From NCBI GenBank assembly GCA_018136815.1, contig CM030931.1:11878586-11908665 (forward strand): 30,080 nt of DNA, written 5' to 3'. The stretch is from Isochrysis galbana. Its lineage: Eukaryota; Haptophyta; Isochrysidales; Isochrysidaceae. The notes below the pieces were generated by a model. The model searched no databases. It worked only from the letters and a program-made list of their open reading frames with translations, and was not told the origin of the DNA. The position numbers and the translations under genes were made by a program. Positions 19,172 to 27,923 of this stretch are shown here, in pieces; within the stretch, counting starts at the first letter, position 1; every line of letters starts with the position of its first letter.

Positions 19172-21822
19172 GTGGATGACCGAGAAATCGCCGGCAGCGC
19201 GCCCGGTAGCGGTCGAAAGTTGGACACTCGGCCCATTCGGCCGGGTGACGTTCGCGTAGTCGTCGGCGCCACACACGGCCGACTACTTCGCGATGCGCGC
19301 GGGCGGCGGCGGCGATTGGCGTGGCTGCTCGGGCGGCATATTCGGATATGGTGCCTGGTATGGGATTCTATCGTAGTGGATGACCGAGAAAGCGCCGGCA
19401 GCGCGCCCGGTAGCGGTCGAAAGTTGGGCACTCGGCCCGTTCGGCCAGGTGACGTTGGCGTAGTCGTCGGCGCCACAAACGGCCGACTATTTCGCGATGC
19501 GCGAGGGCGGCGGCGGCGATTGGCGTGGCTGCTCGGGCGGCATATTCGGATATGGTGCCTGGTATGGGATTCTATCGTAGTGGATGACCGAGGAAGCGCC
19601 GGCAGCGCGCCCGGTAGCGGTCGAAACTTGGGCACTCGGCCCGTTCGGCCAGGTGACGTTGGCGTAGTCGTCGGCGCCACGCACGGCCGACTATTTCGCG
19701 ATGCGCGAGGGCGGCGGCGGCGATTGGCGTGGCTGCTCGGGCGGCATATTCGAATATGGTGCCTGGTATGGGATTCTATCGTAGTGGATGACCGAGAAAG
19801 CGCCGGCAGCGCGCCCGGTAGCGGTCGAAAGTTGGACACTCGGCCCGTTCGGCCGGGTGACGTTCGCGTAGTCGTCGGCGCCACACACGGCCGTCTATTT
19901 CGCGATGCGCGAGGGCGGCGGCGGCGATTGGCGTGGCTGCTCGGGCGGCATATTCGGATATGGTGCCTGGTATGGGATTCTATCGTAGTGGATGACCGAG
20001 AAAGCGCCGGCAGCGCGCCCGGTAGCGGTCGAAAGTTGGGCACTCGGCCCGTTCGGCCGGGTGACGTTCGCATAGTCGTCGGCGCCACGCACGGCCGACT
20101 ATATCGCGATGCGCGAGGGCGGCGGCGGCGATTGGCGTGGCTGCTCGGGCGGCATATTCGAATATGGTGCCTGGTATGGGATTCTATCGTAGTGGATGAC
20201 CGAGGAAGCGCCGGCAGCGCGCCCGGCAGCGGTCGAAAGTTGGACACTCGGCCCGTTCGGCCGGGTGACGTTGGCGTTGTCGTCGGCGCCACACACGGCC
20301 GACTATTTCGCGATGCGCGAGGGCGGCGGCGGCGATTGGCGTGGCTGCTCGGGCGGCATATTCGGATATGGCGCCTGGTATGGGATTCTATCGTAGTGGA
20401 TGACCGAGAAAGCGCCGGCAGCGCGCCCGGTAGCGGTCAAAAGTTGGGCACTCGGCCCGTTCGGCCGGGTGACGTTGGCGTAGTCGTCGGCGCCACGCAC
20501 GGCCGACTATTTCGCGATGCGCGTGGTCGGCGGCGGTGATTGGCGTGGCTGCTCGGGCGGCATATTCGAATATGGTGCCTGGTATGGGATTCTATCGTAG
20601 TGGATGACCGAGAAAGCGCCGGCAGCGCGCCCGGTAGCGGTCGAGAGTTGGACACTCGGCCCGTTCGGCCGGGTGACGTTGGCGTAGTCGTCGGCGCCAC
20701 ACACGGCCGACTATTTCGCGATGCGCGAGGGCGGCGGCGGCGATTGGCGTGGCTGCTCGGGCGGCATATTCGGATATGGTGCCTGGTATGGGATTAAATC
20801 GTAGTGGATGACCGAGAAAGCGCCGGCAGCGCGCCCGGTAGCGGTCAAACGTTGGGCACTCGGCCCATTCGGCCGGGTGACGTTGGCGTAGTCGTCGGCG
20901 CCACACACGGCCGACTATTTCGCGATGCGCGCGGGCGGCGGCGGCGATTGGCGTGGCTGCTCGGGCGGCATATTCGAATATGGTGCCTGGTATGGGATTC
21001 TTTCGTAGTGGATGACCGAGAAAGCGCCGGCAGCGCGCCCGGTAGCGGTCGAAAGTTGGACACTCGGCCCGTTCGGCCGGGTGACGTTGGCGTTGTCGTC
21101 GGCGCCACACACGGCCGACTATTTCGCGATGCGCGAGGGCGGCGGCGGCGATTGGCGTGGCTGCTCGGGCGGCATATTCGGATATGGTGCCTGGTATGGG
21201 ATTCTATCGTAGTGGATGACCGAGAAAGCGCCGGCAGCGCGCCCGGTAGCGGTCAAAAGTTGGGCACTCGGCCCGTTCGGCCGGGTGACGTTCGCATAGT
21301 CGTCGGCGCCACAAACGGCCGACTATTTCGCGATGCGCGAGGGCGGCGGCGGCGATTGGCGTGGCTGCTCGGGCGGCATATTCGAATATGGTGCCTGGTA
21401 TGGGATTCTATCGTAGTGGATGACCGAGAAAGCGCCGGCAGCGCGCCCGGCAGCGGTCGAAAGTTGGGCACTCGGCCCGTTCGGCCGGGTGACGTTGGCG
21501 TAATCGTCGGCGCCACGCACGGCCGACTATATCGCGATGCGCGCGGGCGGCGGCGGCGATTGGCGTGACTGCTCGGGCGGCATATTCGGATATGGTGCCT
21601 GGTAGGGCATTCTATCGTAGTGGATGACTGAGAAAGCGCCGGCAGCGCGCCCGGTAGCGGTCGAGAGTTGGACACTCGGCCCGTTCGGCCGGGTGACGTT
21701 CGCGTAGTCGTCGGCGCCACGCACGGCCGACTATTTCGCGATGCGCGCGGGCGGCGGCGGCGATTGGCGTGGCTGCTCGGCGGCATATTCGGATATGGTG
21801 CCTGGTAGGGCATTCTATCGTA
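19172..21822. repeat. 204-bp satellite, 13 tandem units with dimeric structure
   Basis: Units start GTGGATGACCGAG at 19172 and then exactly every 204 bases to 21620; the last is 203 bases because of a one-G deletion near 21780. Units are about 95 percent alike by eye. Units 4 to 11 alternate between two types: type A reads TTGGACAC and TTCGGATATGG, type B reads TTGGGCAC and TTCGAATATGG, so the true period there is 408 bases. Because 204 is a multiple of three and stops are rare, long frames stay open on both strands (for example a 68-residue repeat, VDDRESAGSAPGSG onward, on the plus strand). I regard these as by-products and not as genes. Confidence 0.95.
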
Positions 21823-22075
21823 GTGGATGACCGAGAAAGCGCCGGCAGCGCGCTCGGTAGAGGTGGGAAGTTGGGTGTTCGAACGCATCTCGGTACATTA
21901 CCGTTTAGGCGGTTTTTTCGCCAATGCCGATATTCGACAAGATGTGCGAGGCTGGAGAGGGCAATTGGCTCGGCCACTAGACCAGCATATCTTGATTTAA
22001 CGTTTTCTGCTGTCCTAGTTGAAATGGATGAAAGAAAAGACCATGCCGTCCGCCCGGTCGCGGTGCCAAATTAGC
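21823..22075. repeat. Diverged right-edge copies of the satellite
   Basis: The unit at 21823 matches for about 55 bases and then drifts, keeping only scattered landmarks. A more decayed start (ATGGATGAAAG ... CCCGGTCGCGGTG) follows near 22021-22068. Confidence 0.7.
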
Positions 22076-22089
22076 CGCTCTAGCCCTCG

Positions 22090-22413
22090 GTGACTAGTGG
22101 TTCACGTAAGCGTCTTGAGTTTTGTGATACTTTCGTACACATTGAAGTGCAAAATTATGAGTTTGACTTAGGGTCCAGTGTGCAAAGAACCACCCTTGTA
22201 GACCCAGTGAGTTGGCGTCAAAATTTTCCTCGTCATTCCATGTTTGTGCCTCGCATGAAGGGCCTCACTAAAAATATACCGGAGGGGGCCCGACTGTATT
22301 TCGCGCACCGTCTTCGAAGGCCTGAAATTCGGCATTTTTCGAAAATTTCGCCGGGGAACCCCCAATTTTTTTTGCTGATCCATCCTACCGGAACCTATAG
22401 GGAGCTTATTTAG
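22090..22413 (+). other. Short open frame in AT-richer DNA, unknown
   Basis: This 107-codon frame has no ATG at its start (it opens with GTG); the first ATG is at about 22240. Composition is protein-like (many Phe, Arg, Asn; for example VDPVSWRQNFPRHSMFVPRM), and it is less GC-rich than the satellite. It lies just inside the right inverted repeat of the candidate element. No family is recognised; it may be a remnant of a captured or ancestral element gene. Confidence 0.25.
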
Positions 22414-22480
22414 CCCTTCATTTACCCATAATTGCTGGTGCCCTCCGCACCCCCATAGTGAGTGACCGGGCTACTACTAG

Positions 22481-23215
22481 TCCGGCTCTCCTCCTGCGTG
22501 GGGAATGTGAGGGTGTACAAGGTCGAATGTTCCGTGCTAGGCTAGGTGCTCCTCGCTCCTCTCACTACGAGGGGAGGAGCGCAGGGCAGGGAGCCCCCGT
22601 CTCCGTCTCTCCGTCTCTCGACGGAGGGGTCAGGGCGTCAGGGCGGTGCGTGCGGTTCCCGAAGCTCCGGCTCCGGACTCGCGACCCGTGCAAGGAGGCC
22701 GGTCCTCGCCCCCCCCCCCCCGGCTCAGCTACAATTGACGAAACCGGAGCCGGAGAGCGCGGGGGCTGGGACACGTTGGCGGAACCTTGCTCAAGCCTTG
22801 CTGCTATTATATGTTGTAGCTAATTGCTAATTGAAATTGACGAACCTTAGACCTTAGCGTGTTATTGGCACACGATATGCAGATTTGGCGTTTGGGAGAA
22901 AGGAAAACACTTTACAGGGCGTACGAGAATTACGTAGAGCCTGGGAACACCGAGTACTAACAGTCTTGCCTCTAGAGTATGAGTGCTACAATCCTTCACT
23001 CTTGTTGCCTTTGTTTTGTACAATGTCCTTACTTCCTGTACTTTTCAACCTTGTCTTTTACTCTAGCTCTAAAGAGAAAACAGAAAGAGGGGGGGCGAGA
23101 GAGGCAGACTAGCGAGAGAGAGAGAGAGGGAGGGAGGAGAGAGAGAGAGAGAAGAGAGAAGAGGGAGAGAGAGAGATCTCGGGCCGCGCGCTCTCTCGCC
23201 ACGGCGGCGGCGACG
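22481..23215 (+). other. Upstream region and 5' leader of EEFSEC
   Basis: The stretch is GC-rich at first, then AT-richer from about 22800 (ATTATATGTTGTAGCTAATTG), a plausible promoter zone. A GA-rich purine tract (about 23080-23178) directly precedes the start codon and would form the 5' leader. The frame stays open upstream to about 22979, but that peptide is unlike the family and is not included in the gene. Confidence 0.4.
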
Positions 23216-25191
23216 ATGGCGGCGGAGGCGCCGCCCGCTGACTCCCCTTCCTCCTCATCACGCACGCTCAACATCAACGTCGGGATCCTCGGACACGTCG
23301 ACTCGGGCAAGACCAGCCTCTCTCGCGCGCTCTCCACCAACGCCTCCACCAACGCGTTTGACAAGAACCCGCAGTCGAAGGAGCGCGGCATCACGCTCGA
23401 CCTCGGCTTCTCCTCATTCCTCACCTCTATCCCCGAGCAGCTGGAGGGGAAGGGGTACGAGCGGATGCAGGTGACGCTGGTCGACTGTCCTGGCCACGCC
23501 TCTCTCATCCGCACTATTATCGGAGGAGCGCAAATCATCGACCTCATGATGCTGGTGGTCGACGTGACCAAAGGCATCCAAACGCAAACCGCAGAGTGCC
23601 TCGTCATCGGCGAGATACTCAACGATACGCTGATCGTGGTGCTCAACAAGACGGACATGCTATCTGAGGCCACGCGCGCCGAGAAGCTCGATAAGATGAA
23701 GGCGCGCATCCGCAAGACGCTCATGGCTACCAAGTTTGCTGACGCGCCGATGATTGCGGTCGCCGCACGTCCGGGAGGCGCAGAGACGGCCGCCGCCGAT
23801 GAGTGGGGGGGCACCGAGGCGATCGGCGTGCAAGATCTCATAGATGAGATCAAACGGCGCGTGCGGCTACCCGAGCGCAGGCCCGACGGACCGATGCACT
23901 TCGCGATCGACCACTGCTTCCCGATCAAGGGGCAGGGCACAGTGCTCACAGGCACTGTCCTTTCGGGCTCGCTCCGCATCGGCCAAGAGATCGAGTTCCC
24001 CGAGCTCAAGCAGACGCGAAAGATAAAGTCGATGCAGATGTTCCGCAAGCCCGTGCAGGTAGGACTCTCGGCTCTCTCCTCAACCCAGCCCTGCCCCGCT
24101 AGCCCTGAGCCCCTTTCCTGCCTAGACAGCATCACGATATGGCTTTGGGCGCGTCCGCTCCGCCATTCTCAACAGCACTCCTCGCCCCGCACGTCGCAGA
24201 CGGCGTCTCAGGGCGACCGGCTCGGCATTTGCGTGACACAGCTCGACTCTAAGGCTCTCGAACGCGGGATAGCCTGCACCCCAGGCTACATTTCCACCGT
24301 GAGCTGTGCCCTTATGGCCGTGCGCCACATCCGCTTCTTCAAGACGGCGTGCAAGACTGGCACGAAATTCCATGTCACGGTTGGGCATACGACCGTCATG
24401 GGCACTGCCACCTTCTTTGCGCCCCCAGCCGCTGTGGCTGAGACGGCGGCTGTGTCCGCGTCGCAAGTGGAGGTCGACGAGGCCGCGCGTAAGGCGGCTG
24501 TTGCCCTCCGCGCTCTCAAGCTAGCGCAGCAGCCACTTCCGACCGCCTTCGATGAAATGGCCGAATACCTGTATCGAGACGAGCTCGACACCGAGGCAGG
24601 AGACCAGTGGGCGCTGCTGCACCTGGAGCAGCCCGTAGCCTGCGCCCTTCCCGCCACCGCCATTTGCTCACACTTAGAAACTGACTACAACCTCAACACA
24701 TGCCGCATCGCCTTTTACGGCCGTTTAGTGAAGTCGGTTGCTACCGAAGACATCCATGCGTTGCGCGTTTTCAAGGAGAAGCGCAAAGAGGGCCAGGTGC
24801 GCGCACTCCGCGCGGACCCACGGGCGAGGCGATGCGGATGAGCGTATCTGCATTGCCGTCACCTCCATGAGCAACTGGACTGCACTCTCAACCCCTAATC
24901 CTTTGTGCCCGATGATGCAAGGTGGATCGCGTGCAGGACGACCACACACTCATCTGCAAGAACTTGTTTCGCCAAGGGACTGACATGACGCCTTTCTTCG
25001 GCATGAGGGTTAGGGTGGGGAACAGTGGCCTCATGGGCAAAATTGATTCGACGTTCGGTAAGTCCAAGTTCAAAGTGGCGTTCCCAACCTCTCTTGAGCC
25101 TGGAGCGCTTGCTGAGGCTTGCAAGGGCGCAAAAATCTATCTGGACTACAAGAGGTATGTGTTCGATTCTCAAAAGCGGATGATCCAATGA
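23216..25191 (+). CDS. EEFSEC: Selenocysteine-specific elongation factor eEFSec
   Basis: The GTPase carries selenocysteyl-tRNA to ribosomes at recoded UGA codons. Exons 23216-24058, 24200-24796 and 24922-25191 give 569 residues, close to the roughly 580-600 usual in animals. All GTPase motifs are intact: GHVDSGKT (26-33), RGITLDLGF (57-65), DCPGH (90-94) and NKTD (144-147). HASLIRTIIGGAQIIDLMML and the domain 2 block IKGQGTVLTGTVLSGS are typical of eEFSec and not of EF1A. After the first intron comes QGDRLGICVTQ, then HVTVGHTTVMG. The last exon encodes the C-terminal domain IV (VGNSGLMGKID, KRYVFDSQKRM), which in this family contacts the SECIS-binding machinery. Introns are GT-AG; the first is 141 nt, a multiple of three with no stop. 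The ATG at 23216 has a good context (GCGACGATGG). No frameshift is present in 1.7 kb of coding sequence. Confidence 0.96.
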
Positions 25192-25358
25192 AGTGCTTTG
25201 GCGAGTGGCTGTGACTTGCAGCTGCCCAGGCTTCGGTCGTGGCCACCAAGTGCCCCAGTGAGTGGTGTGGGTCTATTTAGAAATGAATGACCAATTATGG
25301 TTGTTTATAGGTTTGACATGTAGTACGTGTATGTATGTTACCCCCCAGGAGCCAACAT

Positions 25359-25538
25359 CCCCCGATAGCTATCGAGGTAAAATTTTCTCCCGATCGCCAA
25401 CAGCCCCCCCGATAGCTATCGGGGGACCGCGAAAAAAATCCCCCGATAGCTATCGGGGGAAAGCTCCTAGGGGGTGCCGTAAGCGGCCCCCCCGATAGCT
25501 ATCGGGGGAGGAGGAAATCCCCCGAGAGCAAACGGGGG
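25359..25538. repeat. Cluster of 20-bp palindromes downstream of EEFSEC
   Basis: CCCCCGATAGCTATCGGGGG, a perfect palindrome, occurs at 25406-25425, 25440-25459 and 25489-25508. A slightly damaged copy lies at 25359-25377, and a copy with a changed centre (GAGAGCAAAC) at 25519-25538. Spacers are unrelated and of unequal length. Each copy could form a 10-bp-arm cruciform or an RNA hairpin. The cluster begins about 170 bases after the EEFSEC stop. Confidence 0.9.
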
Positions 25539-25543
25539 GGTTC

Positions 25544-25846
25544 TCCTCGTAGGGTGCTCGCACACCAATGGCCGGCAAGTGGGAATGGGACAAAATAGCC
25601 CAAGACTCACCGGCCGCACGACCACACTCGACCAACAACAGGCCTGCCCGGAACCCACGCTCTGAACAGGTAGCGCACCTGAGCCGAACCCCGGATACCA
25701 AAGACAAAGGAATGAAGGGGGGAAGGGGAGGAGGTGGAGGAAAGGGAAGTTAAGGGCGATGTCAGTAGAGATAGGGAAGTGCCCTAGTCTAGTAGGTGTG
25801 TAGCCCAGAATCTTCAGATGTTTTTTTTTCCTCGTAGGGTGCTCGC
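25544..25846. repeat. 18-bp direct repeat pair
   Basis: TCCTCGTAGGGTGCTCGC occurs at 25544-25561 and 25829-25846, 285 bases apart. The first directly follows the palindrome cluster. The segment between is unremarkable. This could mark an inserted or duplicated segment. 25847-26340 is GC-rich with no supported gene. Confidence 0.8.
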
Positions 25847-26340
25847 GACAGCGCCGTCCGCCGGCCTGGCGCCCGCGCTCGCGTCATCGTCGCGCGGACT
25901 GGGAGAGTGAAGGGGCGAGTGAAGGGGCGGGCGGCGAAGGCAGGTGTGGCAGGTCGCGGGTGGCGACGGCTTAGTTAGATGAAGGCGCGGGACTTCTACC
26001 GTCCCCGTTGTGAACTTATGACTTCTACTCCCCCCCCCCCCCCTTGGGAGGGCACTCCGGTTGCGCAAATTGGGGCGTGTAGCGCGGCTTTTATTGTCCG
26101 TCTCCCCGCGCGAGGCATCCCTATACGCCAACCCCCCCAACGGGATCGACGAGTCACGCGCCCTCCGTGCGCGCGCACGCCCTCTCCACACCGCCTCACG
26201 CACGCGGGTCGCACACACTATGCGCGCGTCGGCCGCTGGCCAGTCACGTTGCCTCGCTCGCCTACATGCCCTCATCACACTGCTTGGAGCTGGAGCCTCC
26301 TGGTTCACAAGCAGAGGTTGCCGTTCCTTTCGGCGTCTGA

Positions 26341-26507
26341 ATGCAGCGCCCATCCGATTGGACCGAGCAACTGAAGCAGGTGAGAAGGCTGCTTGAGTCG
26401 CTGCATTGTGCATTGGCCTCTCCTCGCAGATTTCGTCATGTGCCGCTTTTTTGGGAGACTTGTCACCCGATGCAGAAGTCGCGTTCCGTCAAAAGAGGGC
26501 CAGCTGA
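26341..26507 (+). other. Possible short spliced open frame (38 residues)
   Basis: ATG 26341 directly follows an in-frame TGA and opens MQRPSDWTEQLKQ. A donor (CAG before GTGAGA, 26380) and an acceptor (CTCTCCTCGCAG, ending 26429) define a 50-nt intron. The next exon reads ISSCAAFLGDLSPDAEVAFR and soon stops at 26507. The splice signals look good, but the product is tiny and no family is recognised; it may be the start of a longer gene with an unrecognised splice. Confidence 0.2.
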
Positions 26508-26852
26508 TTTTCTATGTGCTTGTTTTCTTTTTGGGTGGCCACGTTATTATTATTACAAAGCTAATTACGCTCCCCCACTATCAACACACGCGGTAACCCC
26601 CCAGCTACGCGGGCTGAGTTTTCATCTTCTTCGTCTTTTTCTCTCCGTGCGTGCGCATGGAAGTTTCTACACGCCGTCACCGATGCGCAGAAAAGGCTCG
26701 CGCGCCGTGGCGCACCTGCTGCCGCCCGGGTGGGAGCTGAACGACTCGACGATGGTGTGCATCATCAACCGGCGCGTGGTGGTGTCGTGGCGGCGTCTGT
26801 GGTCGGTGGGCCTGTCGCGGCGTCGAACGAAGCCAGCGAGCAGGAGCACGAG

Positions 26853-27056
26853 GAGTGGTGTGCTAGAGTCCTCTCAAGTGTGCACTTCGTAATGCACACT
26901 ATCGCGTGCGCCTCCCACGTCAGGAGAATTCTTTTGGTGGGTGCTCCTCCCACGTCAGGAGAATCCTTCTGGTGGGGAGGGTTGCGCTTTGGGGAGTGGT
27001 GTGCTAGATTCCTCTCAAGTGTGCACTTCGTAATGCACACTATCGCGTGCGCCTCC
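26853..27056. repeat. Nested direct repeats with an internal hairpin
   Basis: A 63-base unit starting GAGTGGTGTGCTAGA is present at 26853-26915 and 26994-27056 with one or two differences. Each contains GTGTGCA, an 8-base loop and TGCACAC, a 7-bp stem. Between them a 30-base unit (CTCCCACGTCAGGAGAAT onward) is itself doubled, at 26912 and 26947. The open frame across it is a by-product. Confidence 0.9.
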
Positions 27057-27069
27057 AAAAAAAATATTG

Positions 27070-27121
27070 TTCGCGAACAGTTCGCGAAGAGTTCGCGAAA
27101 TGTTCGCGAAATGTTCGAGAA
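27070..27121. repeat. Five TTCGCGAA palindromes at exact 11-bp spacing
   Basis: The 8-bp palindrome starts at 27070, 27081, 27092 and 27103; a fifth with one change (TTCGAGAA) starts at 27114. The three-base spacers vary (CAG, GAG, ATG, ATG). The period is close to one turn of DNA, so all sites face nearly the same side. It could be a protein-binding array or simply a minisatellite. Confidence 0.9.
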
Positions 27122-27277
27122 GTCATTCCCAGCTGAGCGGTGAAGATAAAATTTGTGCGCCTGACGAAAAAATGTTTTAGGAACCGCGAACCGCTGGGGC
27201 CGCATGAGATGAGAGGATCGAAGGGATCGCGGCTGGAGCTGCATGCGAGGGAACCGGGAAAGGGGGCCGGGAGGAGA

Positions 27278-27354
27278 GACACGCTCTAAGAATAGAGTGT
27301 GTCGGAGACGCTCCCCCTGCGTGCAAGGAGGTACGCTCTAAGAATAGAGCGTGC
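27278..27354 (+). other. Twin hairpins with identical AGAA loops
   Basis: Hairpin 1 (27278-27303) has an 11-bp stem and hairpin 2 (27331-27354) a 10-bp stem. Both share the core CTCTA-AGAA-TAGAG. Each has one G-T pairing that would be an allowed G-U pair in plus-strand RNA but a mismatch in minus-strand RNA. No transcript signals are evident. Confidence 0.6.
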
Positions 27355-27389
27355 CGCATGGGATGTTCCCCCTACCCGCAACAAGGGGA

Positions 27390-27430
27390 GCGGCGCGCGC
27401 TCCATGACCCTATTGCCTTAACCATAGTTG
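27390..27430 (-). repeat. Hairpin motif, copy 3
   Basis: The flanking block GCGGCGCGCGCTCCATGACC and the closing TAGTTG are as in copies 1 and 2. The stem is weaker: CTAT with ATAG pair, the fifth position is a T-C mismatch, and the sixth is G-C. It lies about 14 kb from copy 2. 27431-27923 has no supported gene. Confidence 0.8.
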
Positions 27431-27923
27431 GATACCCACCGGCTAGGACGCAAGACGCAAGCGGCGCGACGCGCAACCACCGAGCAGCCTGATGCCGAGG
27501 GCCGCCCGCGAGATGGAGATGGGGCGCCCGCGCGCTCGAAAGCCGAACGAAAGGAGTGCATTGCGCCCTTTTCGGTGCCCTTTGGACCCTAGACCAGGTG
27601 GAACACTGACAGCATCGCAATGCGGTCCACAAATATCGAATTTCAACCCCACTCCCTTTGGCTTAGCGGTGCCAACCGCATGAGCATGAAGTGACTCCAG
27701 AACATTAGAATTTCACGTGTACGGTGGAATCGGGTTATTTGCCACTGAGTTGTGCGCGCCCAGAATATGACACGCGTGCACAGAGGCGCTACCTTCACCC
27801 ATTGATAAAAAATCACTCAATGCATCAAAGAGAACCTTTGCAGTGGCGCTGCTTTAGTAAGTTCTAAGACGTTGGCCAAGCAATCCTTCAGTGTCCACAA
27901 AACCATGTATGGCAGTCTTTGAG

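Larger units (their letters stand above)
18185..22473. mobile_element. Candidate non-autonomous element with terminal inverted repeats around a satellite
   Basis: TAGTAGCCCGGTCACTCACT at 18182-18201 recurs as its exact complement at 22457-22476. If the ends are placed at TAGCCC, both sides are flanked by CTACTAG (18178-18184 and 22474-22480), a possible 7-bp target duplication. Similarity does not extend beyond these bases. Inside lie dispersed repeat copy B, a possible cyclophilin-like remnant, the 204-bp satellite and a short open frame; no transposase is visible. The left end overlaps a 14-bp palindrome (GGCTACTAGTAGCC), so the exact boundary and the duplication are ambiguous. Superfamily is undetermined. 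Confidence 0.5.

Noticed and set aside
19154-20539. 461-residue frame over the satellite as a repeat protein of 68-residue units
   Set aside because: The unit is a multiple of three and GC-rich, so both strands stay open; the end units drift and shift frame, and no start or domain is seen.
23029-24135. 368-residue minus-strand frame opposite EEFSEC
   Set aside because: It is the antisense shadow of a securely identified gene.
25814-26413. 199-residue minus-strand open frame
   Set aside because: Arg/Ala/Pro-rich composition follows the GC content; no domain or splice support.
26667-26760. LPPGWE, resembling the start of a WW domain
   Set aside because: The conserved aromatic pair is missing and the Trp spacing is short; competing frames look equally likely.
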